Source: a virus | Length of the DNA stretch: 25,702 nt | Direction: 5' to 3' (one strand) | Virus record (IMG/VR): IMGVR_UViG_3300011244_000015 | Coordinates: 1-25,702 of that record | Shown here: positions 1-5,825 of the stretch, one piece after another | Layout: each line of letters starts with the position of its first letter | Position numbering within the stretch: the first letter of the stretch is position 1 | Notes under the pieces: model-generated | Databases searched by the model: none | Told to the model about the DNA's origin: nothing | The model's input: only the letters and a program-made list of their open reading frames with translations | Program-made: the position numbers and the translations under genes

Positions 1-494
1 CCAAACGCCTGCGACCGCATCATGATCGCCGAGGCTTTGGTGATTCCCAACTCGTCCGCCACCAGCTCGATAGACTCGCCGTCAATCAGCGTTCGGATGG
101 CCACCCTGGCCTTTCGCTCGGAGAGGCGGCGATGCGCGAATGTTCGCAGCGCCTGAATGTCACCGCGGCGCAATCGAACGTCGCGCACTGGTGATCGGCT
201 CGGCTGGTCATCGGTCGTGAGCATCCCTTCCTCCACCGGTACCACGTCGCCTCCGCTCACCGCTCGCAGTCCCACGAGCCGGCCACTCACCGGAGCAACG
301 ATCCGGCAGAGGTAGTCGATCATCGCATAACGAGCGCGGGCCCAGGGGAACCGCTTCGCCGCGACGTACGCCAGATACCCCTCACTGACGAGGTCCTCGT
401 GCGTGATCCCGCATGGCATCGAACCGTCAGGCCAGTACTGGCGTTTGACGGTTGAAGCGATGCGTCCGAGCTGGTCAAGGTTGGGCGTATCCAT
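1..494 (-). CDS. sigma-70-like RNA polymerase sigma factor, partial (C-terminus beyond window)
   Basis: I translated this frame by hand from the ATG at 494; it stays open to the window edge (164 codons seen). Residues 32-65 resemble sigma region 2: HEDLVSEGYLAYVAAKRF is followed by RARYAMIDYLCR, matching the family pattern of an acidic DLV-x-EG segment and then F/Y-x-x-YA-x-x-x-I-x-x-x-x-R. Residues 124-164 look like region 4, a helix-turn-helix with ERKARVAIRTLIDGESIELV then ADELGITKASAIMMRSQAF. A short linker replaces region 3, as in small phage or ECF-type factors. By family role it would direct host RNA polymerase to specific promoters. It follows the late genes in the same direction after a 130-base gap, and I see no Shine-Dalgarno at the ATG, so it may be leaderless or coupled to a short upstream frame. 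A plain HTH regulator is the main alternative. Confidence 0.72.
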   Translation of the reverse strand, partial: MDTPNLDQLGRIASTVKRQYWPDGSMPCGITHEDLVSEGYLAYVAAKRFPWARARYAMIDYLCRIVAPVSGRLVGLRAVSGGDVVPVEEGMLTTDDQPSRSPVRDVRLRRGDIQALRTFAHRRLSERKARVAIRTLIDGESIELVADELGITKASAIMMRSQAF

Positions 495-497
495 GTG

Positions 498-581
498 TCA
501 ATGCGGGAGGGTCACTCCGCGCCTTGCGGTTGGTGGGCTGCCAGCCGAGCCGCCAAACAGTCGACGAAAAAGAATCCTCAT
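498..581 (-). other. possible 27-residue leader ORF in the gap before the sigma-like gene
   Basis: The gap 495-624 separates the membrane protein ending at 625 from the sigma-like gene. It holds one short frame, beginning MRILFRRLFGG and ending at TGA 500-498, three bases before the sigma-like ATG. No clear ribosome-binding site precedes it and its composition is arginine-rich, as expected by chance at this G+C. If real it would couple translation to the sigma-like gene. I found no convincing terminator or promoter in the gap. Confidence 0.2.
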
Positions 582-624
582 GAACCCGGGCCACGGACCG
601 TCCCCAACCTGACCACTCGAATTG

Positions 625-1161
625 TTAAGCGCGAAACTCTCTCCCGCGTGGGAGACGCAGACGCCCTTGGGGAAGGCTGAACGAGACCGTCACCGGGGGT
701 GTCACCTCGATGGTGATACTGATGCCATGCGACCGGAGCACCGGGCGGCATCGCGCCGCGGCGTCCGGCTCATACGTGATGTCCACGCTGTCGGCCGTTC
801 TGCGCCTGGCGATGAGGACCGGCGTCGCCAGGCCGACCGTATTCGGCGCGGCGTCCGTGCTAAAGATCGCGCAGGCGATCAGGCTGTCCGCGACGGTGCG
901 CGAACTCTGGATCACGCGGACGGCGGCGACCGTTAGGCTGTCCACCTGAAGGGTCCGCACCACTTCGCGCCGTGGCTCACACAGGTCGCCGATGCAGAAC
1001 GGTCCCATCTGCACGGTGGCTGGGGATTCGTTCGCCAGTCCGATCCGGTGCGCGAGGTGCGCCGCACCGACGCCGATCATCCCACCCACGAAGACGATGG
1101 CCGGGGTCGCGAGGAGGATGGCGACTAGCAGGCCGAGGACCAGCAGGACCTTACGCGTCAT
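625..1161 (-). CDS. membrane-anchored hypothetical protein
   Basis: I chose the ATG at 1161 because it overlaps the TGA of the preceding gene as ATGA; the longer frame upstream is only open sequence. The 178-residue product begins MTRKVLLVLGLLVAILL and continues hydrophobic to about residue 40, giving an N-terminal membrane anchor or uncleaved signal, then an exported domain. Cysteines appear as a close pair in GPFCIGDLCEP (about residues 54-60), with further cysteines near 95 and 136 that could form disulfides outside the cytoplasm. The C-terminal part is rich in beta-type residues and ends in a basic tail. I recognise no family. It is the last gene of the co-directional late cluster, directly after a secreted protein, so it may act with that protein at the cell surface. 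The stop is TAA at 627-625. Confidence 0.7.
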   Translation of the reverse strand: MTRKVLLVLGLLVAILLATPAIVFVGGMIGVGAAHLAHRIGLANESPATVQMGPFCIGDLCEPRREVVRTLQVDSLTVAAVRVIQSSRTVADSLIACAIFSTDAAPNTVGLATPVLIARRRTADSVDITYEPDAAARCRPVLRSHGISITIEVTPPVTVSFSLPQGRLRLPRGREFRA

Positions 1162-2489
1162 GGCTCCCTCCGCCACACGGAGGGCCACCACGCCGGCACT
1201 CCCTCGGCCGGGCCAAACATGTTGAGCTTGATCACCGTCCACTCGACCGGGTGCAGCGGGATCGTGAGGTCCTGCCGGCACAGCGTGCGGAGCGCGGCGC
1301 CCGTCTCCAGTCGCGGCGTGAGGCTCACGCTATCGGTGGATCCGTCCGTCGCCTTGATCGGGGTCGCGCCCACGGCGCGATCGCCCAGCAGGAATGAGCT
1401 GTCCGCCCGCATGATCGAGGCGCAGAGGATCGTCGGACCGCTCGCCACGTAGTTCGCGTGTCCGCTCGGCCAGAGGATCTTCGTGAACCAGTCGAAGGCA
1501 ACCGCGATGTTCGCGACCGGCGCCGGACCCACCGGTGGCCCGCGCATGATGACGGTCCTCGCGGCGGTCGCGCCGGTGGCGTTCCAGCGCGCGGTGATCG
1601 TGACCGAGCCACTTCTCTGCGGCGAGTGCACCTCAAAGTCCGTGGCGTTGTTGCGCTTCTCCGTCACGAACCCGGTGTCCCCGGAGACCAGGAACGTCAC
1701 GTTGCTCGTCGTGATCTCCTGCGCGATGCCGGCCGAGTTCATGACCGAGACCTTCACGACCGTCCAGTGATGGCAGACGCCACCCGTGATGCACGCGTCG
1801 TCGTTGGGGATGTACGAGATCGTGTCACGCGGCGCGGCCGTGAGCCCGATCATGTACGTCGCTTGCGGGGTGCGGAAATACCGGTCAGCGCTCTGAGGCG
1901 ACTGCTGCGTCGCGTTCACGGCCGTCACGTCCCAGCGATACCCGGTGGCCATGGCCAGAATGTTCGCCGGCACCGTGAACGAGGTTCCGCTCTGCGGCGC
2001 GCCGACACCCGTCGGACTCGGATACACGATGGCGCCCGTGTTGCCGTTGCGAATCGCCAGCACATATCCCGTCGCGCCGGTCACGGCGTTCCACGTGAAG
2101 TTGGACGGCGTGAGGTACGGCACTTCGGGACCGGGTGGTGTCGTCGCTCCAGGGCCGATGGTGATCGGAGCCGCCAACGGTGCCGGTGGTGGTGGAGGAG
2201 GAGGTGGTGGCGGAGTCGTGATCGGATGTGCGGAGAGGTGCTGGCTTTCGAGCGCGTTAATCCGATCGCGAAAGCGGCGGAGGTGGCCATCGCGCGCGTC
2301 TTGCCGTTTTCCCGTGCAGGTGCCACTGCTCGTCATCCGGCCGCCGCGGCAGCTCTCCCACCACAGCGAGTCGGTGTAGACCTTCACCGCGCGCAGGTGC
2401 GTCGAATCCGCCGGGGCCTGGGCAAATCCCAACCTGGTAGCAATTAGTAGCCCGATGGTACCGAGCGCCGCATAGATGGCTCTGGTCAT
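1158..2489 (-). CDS. secreted Pro-rich Ig/Fn3-like protein
   Basis: The 443-residue product starts MTRAIYAALG and has a typical Sec signal peptide: hydrophobic core at residues 4-20 and likely cleavage after AQA at 25. After a region with two cysteines (48 and 58) comes a run of ten prolines at 93-102 and a Pro/Gly linker. Residues about 125-208 look like a fibronectin type III fold (FTWNAVTGATGYVLAI, then GYRWDVTAVN), and about 245-315 like a bacterial Ig-like domain (VTFLVSGDTGF, GSVTITARWNATG). The rest, with more cysteines near 353 and 400, is unassigned. Its ATG overlaps the preceding stop as ATGA, so it belongs to the late cluster, yet a cleaved signal peptide argues against a role in the virion. 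It could be a cell-surface or host-modifying product, or a structural protein with a misleading hydrophobic start. Confidence 0.82.
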   Translation of the reverse strand: MTRAIYAALGTIGLLIATRLGFAQAPADSTHLRAVKVYTDSLWWESCRGGRMTSSGTCTGKRQDARDGHLRRFRDRINALESQHLSAHPITTPPPPPPPPPPAPLAAPITIGPGATTPPGPEVPYLTPSNFTWNAVTGATGYVLAIRNGNTGAIVYPSPTGVGAPQSGTSFTVPANILAMATGYRWDVTAVNATQQSPQSADRYFRTPQATYMIGLTAAPRDTISYIPNDDACITGGVCHHWTVVKVSVMNSAGIAQEITTSNVTFLVSGDTGFVTEKRNNATDFEVHSPQRSGSVTITARWNATGATAARTVIMRGPPVGPAPVANIAVAFDWFTKILWPSGHANYVASGPTILCASIMRADSSFLLGDRAVGATPIKATDGSTDSVSLTPRLETGAALRTLCRQDLTIPLHPVEWTVIKLNMFGPAEGVPAWWPSVWRREP

Positions 2490-2830
2490 TCGGTACCTCC
2501 CGGGTTCGTGTCCCGCTCCGTGGCGCGCAGCATCGCGTTGATGAGGTCGATCTCCAGCAGCGCGATGCGGAAGCGAATGAGCGCGGCGTCGCGGACAGCC
2601 ACATCACTGTTCTCTGACTCCACCTGTGCCGCGTCACGCTCCTCGCTCAACGCGTCGCGCCTGGCAAGCAATGGCTGTCGGGCGGCATTGTAGGCCGTGA
2701 GATCGCCGAGCTGCGTGTCTGTTAGCGAATCCTCCTGTGGCCATATCAAGCAGAGGGACTCGATCAATTGCGCCGTCTCCTCGTCAGGCGCGTAGATGGC
2801 CAGCGTAGTGCCATCGCGTTCGCATTGCAT
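2486..2830 (-). CDS. small helical hypothetical protein
   Basis: This 114-residue protein begins MQCERDGTTLAIYAPDEE. It has a short N-terminal segment with IESLCLIWPQ, then a long charged stretch from about residue 45 to 105 (LLARRDALSEERDAAQ, ALIRFRIALLEIDLINAM) likely to be helical or coiled-coil. There is no signal peptide or membrane segment. The start is supported by GAGGTG about ten bases upstream and by its position three bases after the stop of the spanin-like gene; its own stop overlaps the next start. Coiled-coil content next to a spanin-like gene suggests a lysis or envelope partner, but I recognise no family and assign no function. Confidence 0.72.
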   Translation of the reverse strand: MQCERDGTTLAIYAPDEETAQLIESLCLIWPQEDSLTDTQLGDLTAYNAARQPLLARRDALSEERDAAQVESENSDVAVRDAALIRFRIALLEIDLINAMLRATERDTNPGGTE

Positions 2831-2833
2831 TGG

Positions 2834-3556
2834 TTAAGCACCTCGTTTCAGGAGTTGGATCGCGTCGGCGCCGTACTTCACCGCGGCCGCGCCCAGGACC
2901 GCGCCCCCGACGAACGCGACCTTCCGCGTCACACAGGGGATGAGCTTCCACGGTCCCCAGCCACAGCGATCGCTCCCGGCTTCGACGCCGGCGGTGATCA
3001 CGGGTTGGCGCGTGTCCTCGCGGGCCAGGTGCGCGGTCACCGAGTCGATCGCCGTCAGGATCCGCTTCTTCTGCTCGCGCTCGATCGAGTCGGACCGCGC
3101 GCGCAGGAAGCCGACGCTATCGGCCAGGATTGACCGGGCCGCATCCGCAAGCGCGGCCGCGTTCACTGCGCCGGTGGCGGCATCGATCGACGCTTCCAAC
3201 CGAGCGCGCGGGACCATCGACGCAGTGTCTCTGGCGTGCTGACGTCGTACATCCGCGAGCTGCTCGGTCGCGCGATCGCGAATCGTGCGCGCCTGACCTG
3301 CGATGACAGCCGACCTTTCCGTCAGTGTGGCTATTGAATCGGCGTACCCTTTCACCTGCAGGTCGCCGAGTTCCCGCAGCATTCGTTCCTGTCGCAACTG
3401 GCTGCGCACCGCGTCGCGTTCCTCGCGCGACACCGCCAGCGAGTCGAGCGCGTCCCGCCTCAGTTGGCGATCGTCAGCGCTCGCCCCGCACTGGTACATG
3501 GAGAGCAGGACGGCCATGACGCCGATGATCGTGAAGACGATCTCGCGCCGCGTCAT
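2834..3556 (-). CDS. spanin-like membrane-anchored coiled-coil protein
   Basis: Start chosen at the ATG at 3556, which overlaps the previous TGA. The 240-residue product has an N-terminal hydrophobic segment (REIVFTIIGVMAVLLSMYQC, residues 4-23) and then about 160 residues of charged, heptad-like helix (for example RDAVRSQLRQERMLRELGDL). After cysteines in DRCGWGPWKLIPCVTRK comes a second hydrophobic stretch near the C-terminus (VAFVGGAVLGAAAVKYGADA). An anchor followed by periplasmic coiled coil is the architecture of Rz-type inner-membrane spanins, which join inner and outer membranes in the last step of lysis of Gram-negative hosts. The second hydrophobic segment is atypical for Rz and recalls single-protein spanins, though the N-terminal MYQC is a poor lipobox. 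I see no embedded Rz1-type lipoprotein gene. The neighbouring endolysin and holin candidates support a lysis role. Confidence 0.66.
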   Translation of the reverse strand: MTRREIVFTIIGVMAVLLSMYQCGASADDRQLRRDALDSLAVSREERDAVRSQLRQERMLRELGDLQVKGYADSIATLTERSAVIAGQARTIRDRATEQLADVRRQHARDTASMVPRARLEASIDAATGAVNAAALADAARSILADSVGFLRARSDSIEREQKKRILTAIDSVTAHLAREDTRQPVITAGVEAGSDRCGWGPWKLIPCVTRKVAFVGGAVLGAAAVKYGADAIQLLKRGA

Positions 3557-3804
3557 GCGTCCCTCCACACACCGGCCGTCAGCCACCCGTGATACAGGGC
3601 TTGTGTCGCGTCCTTGATGAGGATCGATGGCCAAACGGTGATCGTTCCGCCTGGATGTTCAGTGACCTGGTGTGCCTTCAGGTTCGCCACGTGGCCGTTG
3701 GGCGTGCACGCCCACCACTGGTCACCGTGGTACATGAACTCGCCCGAGCTGAGAACTTCAGGCCCGCCGCCGGCGGAGACGGTCCACACGCGTTCGCCCT
3801 TCAC
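3553..3804 (-). CDS. DUF6527-like small phage protein
   Basis: An 83-residue product starting with GTG at 3804, whose GTGA overlaps the stop of the preceding gene. It contains CTPNGHVANLKAHQ, EHPGGTITVWPSIL and LYHGWLTAGVWR. The order 'polar/Cys segment, HP-G-G-TITV-PSI, L-x-H-G-x-L-x-x-G-x-W' matches what I recall of the DUF6527 family, often found in phage genomes and thought to be a small beta domain of unknown role. There is no signal peptide or membrane segment. It lies between a permuted papain-like protein and the spanin-like gene, so it travels with lysis genes, but no function can be assigned. I judge the family from pattern memory only. Confidence 0.7.
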   Translation of the reverse strand: MKGERVWTVSAGGGPEVLSSGEFMYHGDQWWACTPNGHVANLKAHQVTEHPGGTITVWPSILIKDATQALYHGWLTAGVWRDA

Positions 3805-4391
3805 GCTGCCTCGTGGAGGAAGATCGGCCCATCGAGATTGACCGAATCATCCAGGAGCGCGCTATTGACGAAGTGCCCGGGCGCACACCGGAAGGCGAGC
3901 ATCCGCGGGATGGGCTCGAGCTCGAGCGCGCGGAGTCCGAGCAGCGCGAACTTCGAGCAGTTGAAGCGAAGGCGTTGCCGGCGTCCTTCCCGATCGCCCA
4001 CGAACCCGCGCACGATCGGCACGAACCGGAGGACGCTCCACCAATCGAAGCCCGCGCCGAGCCGCGCCTCACACCACAGTGCCAAGCGGATCGCGCGCAT
4101 CGCGCCAACGCCCTTCACCGGGAACCAATCGGTTCCGCCTGGCGCATGATCGGCGGCCATCGACCCCGCGACCCCGGTCCCCCACGAGGCCTCGTAGACC
4201 AGGTCGGACGGCGCCGCCGTGCCGATGCGCACCTTGACGTGCCAGTACTTCGAGCGCGTCGTCACTTTGATGCGACGCGGCAGCAATCCGCGGCCGTGTG
4301 AGAGCCCGACCCACCCCTTGAGCCGCGTGGGATCCATCTCCGCGAGCAGCAGTTGCGTCACGCGCATATCCGGCGTGGTGCGCTTCTTCAC
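3801..4391 (-). CDS. permuted NlpC/P60 (YiiX/YaeF-type) papain-like protein
   Basis: A 196-residue product from a GTG at 4391 that overlaps the endolysin stop as GTGA. In order: GWVGLSHGRGL near residues 26-35; SKYWHVKVRIG with a candidate catalytic His at 51; LVYEAS with a Glu at 68; WFPVKGV at 89-95; LGAGFDWWSVLRF at 111-123; and RFNCSKFALLGLRALE with a candidate nucleophile Cys at 145. A His in 'xxHV', a following acidic residue and a late 'NCSKF' Cys is the circularly permuted arrangement of the NlpC/P60 superfamily, whose members cleave or transfer amide or ester bonds. No signal peptide is seen. It directly follows a second Cys-His enzyme candidate; it could aid wall degradation or modify another target. 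Assignment is from motifs only. Confidence 0.68.
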   Translation of the reverse strand: MKKRTTPDMRVTQLLLAEMDPTRLKGWVGLSHGRGLLPRRIKVTTRSKYWHVKVRIGTAAPSDLVYEASWGTGVAGSMAADHAPGGTDWFPVKGVGAMRAIRLALWCEARLGAGFDWWSVLRFVPIVRGFVGDREGRRQRLRFNCSKFALLGLRALELEPIPRMLAFRCAPGHFVNSALLDDSVNLDGPIFLHEAA

Positions 4392-4930
4392 GCCGGCAGC
4401 TCCATCCAGGCGATGAACTGGTACTTCGTCGCGTCGGGTCGCTGCGTGCGCGGGTCCTTGTCCTCACCGCGCGTGAGCGCGTAGAACCCGTCGCCGTTGG
4501 CACTGCCATCGTCGTTGGAGTTTCCCTCGAGCGTGTTGAACGCACGCGCCCCGTACTCCGGCGCCAAGCTGTCGACGAAGCCGGTGTGGTAGGCGTCGAC
4601 GTCGGACCGCATGCAGAGGAAGACGTACCCGGGCGCTGGATTCGGCCGGAGGATCCCGTGCTGGCGTGCAAACTCGAGGAGGACGTCGCAGCTCCGCGTC
4701 TTCGGGAGTGGCCACCGGGCGCCGAGCATCAGCCGACCGACGTAGTACACGACGCTTGCGCACCACGCTTCTGGTGGCGTCCCGCCCGCGAACCGGATGA
4801 TGGCCTCCACGAACCGGCCCATGTTCTGGGAGGCCTCGCGGATCGGGAGGAGCATGCGCGCCGCGCGTCGCACGACGGTGCTGGGATCCAGGACCGCGGG
4901 CGCGAGCGGATCGGCAACGACGAACGGCAT
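4388..4930 (-). CDS. endolysin candidate, TIGR02594/CHAP-like Cys-His peptidase or amidase
   Basis: A 180-residue protein. The probable active site is Cys57 in PPEAWCASVVYYVGR, His115 in DAYHTGFVDS and a polar residue in FNTLEGNSND (131-140), followed by GDGFYALTR. A helical 'W-C-A' segment, then 'H-x-G' beta strand, then 'EGN' is the signature of the TIGR02594/CHAP group of peptidoglycan amidases and endopeptidases. PGYVFLCM (100-107) fits the strand usually before the His. No cell-wall-binding domain or signal peptide is visible, typical for a holin-dependent endolysin of a diderm host. It follows the holin candidate by three bases and precedes a permuted NlpC/P60-like protein. A TIGR02594 protein with a structural tail role is a less likely alternative. 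Confidence 0.8.
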   Translation of the reverse strand: MPFVVADPLAPAVLDPSTVVRRAARMLLPIREASQNMGRFVEAIIRFAGGTPPEAWCASVVYYVGRLMLGARWPLPKTRSCDVLLEFARQHGILRPNPAPGYVFLCMRSDVDAYHTGFVDSLAPEYGARAFNTLEGNSNDDGSANGDGFYALTRGEDKDPRTQRPDATKYQFIAWMELPA

Positions 4931-4933
4931 CGG

Positions 4934-5233
4934 CTATGGCTGCCCTTCGGGCAACACTGGCGCTGGCGGCGTCGCCTGTTCGCGCGCCGCGGCTTCGGCG
5001 GCGATCACCTCGGGGTCCGAGGTCGCGCGCTTTCCGAGGAGCACGCCGCCATCGACCACCGCCCACGCGGTGAGGAAGGTGAGCCAGGTGCCGAAATCCG
5101 GCAGCGACTCCGTCTCGCTCGTGAGGAACAGATAGCGAATCGCGGTCAGCACAAACGCAATCAGCGTCAGGCAGATCCGCAGCTGCGTCGTCGGCAGGGC
5201 CACGAGCCAGGCGTATCGCACCTTCGGACTCAT
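4934..5233 (-). CDS. putative holin, two transmembrane segments
   Basis: I chose the ATG at 5233 because it overlaps the upstream TGA (ATGA); the longer frame adds only MAPRAP. The 99-residue product has two hydrophobic helices, about 16-37 (TQLRICLTLIAFVLTAIRYL) and about 49-66 (TWLTFLTAWAVVDGGVLL), then a polar, Ala/Pro-rich tail with acidic and basic residues. Small size, two membrane segments, a charged tail and position directly before the endolysin candidate fit a class II type holin, which would make the lesions that release the endolysin. No sequence family is recognised, so the call rests on topology and context. The single-TM protein encoded just upstream could share this role or be an antiholin. 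Confidence 0.7.
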   Translation of the reverse strand: MSPKVRYAWLVALPTTQLRICLTLIAFVLTAIRYLFLTSETESLPDFGTWLTFLTAWAVVDGGVLLGKRATSDPEVIAAEAAAREQATPPAPVLPEGQP

Positions 5234-5667
5234 CGGAGCCCTCGGCGCCACTCGAGGATGACCTGGTTACACTCGGGTGGCACCGCGGCGGGGTCATTGC
5301 GCCGCGTGAACGTGCAAATCAGGTACGTCGAGAGCTTCTGGTTATCGGCGAGGTCATCGACGCGATCCGTTAGCGAAAGATCCGTCGCGCGGAGCTGCAG
5401 GTGCTCGATGCGTCCCAAGCTGTCGACCTGCGTGACGCGACCGTCCACGCGGCGCACATCGCGCGCGACCGGGCCGAGGGCTTGCGCGCTGATCCAACTC
5501 GCGCCGCTGGAAAGGACGATGGCGAACCCAAACAGCCATCGCTCGCGCTGAAAGCCACGCCAGATGCGCTTCAGCGTGATCTCGTCGCTGCGTCGACCAT
5601 CCGCGGCGATGTCGCCGCGGGTCGGGCGTTCGCCCGTTGACGACGACGCGTTAGGTGCGTCGTCCAT
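5230..5667 (-). CDS. single-pass membrane protein at head of lysis cluster
   Basis: Start taken as the ATG at 5667; a TTG at 5685 in the same frame is possible but lacks a ribosome-binding site. The 145-residue product has a polar, acidic N-terminal 30 residues and a basic segment (LKRIWRGFQRER). One membrane helix follows at about 44-62 (WLFGFAIVLSSGASWISAQ), then about 80 residues that look helical (VARDVRRVDGRVTQVDSLGR) and a C-terminal part with two cysteines (CTFTRRN and PPECNQ). With an N-in topology the C-terminal domain would be periplasmic. Its position before the holin candidate suggests a lysis regulator, antiholin or spanin partner, but no family is recognised. Its start lies at the foot of a 13-base inverted repeat that covers the ribosome-binding region. 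Confidence 0.7.
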   Translation of the reverse strand: MDDAPNASSSTGERPTRGDIAADGRRSDEITLKRIWRGFQRERWLFGFAIVLSSGASWISAQALGPVARDVRRVDGRVTQVDSLGRIEHLQLRATDLSLTDRVDDLADNQKLSTYLICTFTRRNDPAAVPPECNQVILEWRRGLR

Positions 5668-5669
5668 AT

Positions 5670-5742
5670 CGCCACTCAGCCGCAAGCACGAGACCGGTCC
5701 TCGGTATCGGATGGGTGGCCGCAGCGACCCGGCTGAGTGGCG
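5670..5742 (-). promoter_or_regulatory. 13-bp perfect inverted repeat over the ribosome-binding region of the lysis cluster
   Basis: On the + strand cgccactcagccg (5670-5682) is the exact reverse complement of cggctgagtggcg (5730-5742), with a 47-base loop. In the minus-strand transcript the second arm ends three bases before the ATG at 5667 and contains GAGTGG, the only Shine-Dalgarno-like stretch there. Pairing would hide it. The whole gap between fibre and lysis genes (5668-5825) holds no gene, no T-rich terminator and no promoter I can defend; this repeat is its only clear structure. Confidence 0.55.
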
Positions 5743-5825
5743 GCCTATTGAACTGCACGGAGCTTAAGACCTTCGATGCTTCTGCGCTACGTCATGGGTT
5801 GTCTCACGATTCCAAAACCGTCCGG

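Noticed and set aside
2185-2215. GGT/GGA-rich run as a microsatellite or G-quadruplex element
   Set aside because: It is the complement of the proline codons of the poly-Pro linker and is explained by coding.
2834-3556. Embedded Rz1-type lipoprotein gene
   Set aside because: No second minus-strand frame with a signal and lipobox was visible within the spanin-like gene.
4586-5551. 321-codon + strand frame over the lysis genes
   Set aside because: It spans several well-supported minus-strand genes and an ATGA junction, and has the Arg/His/Pro-rich content of antisense frames.
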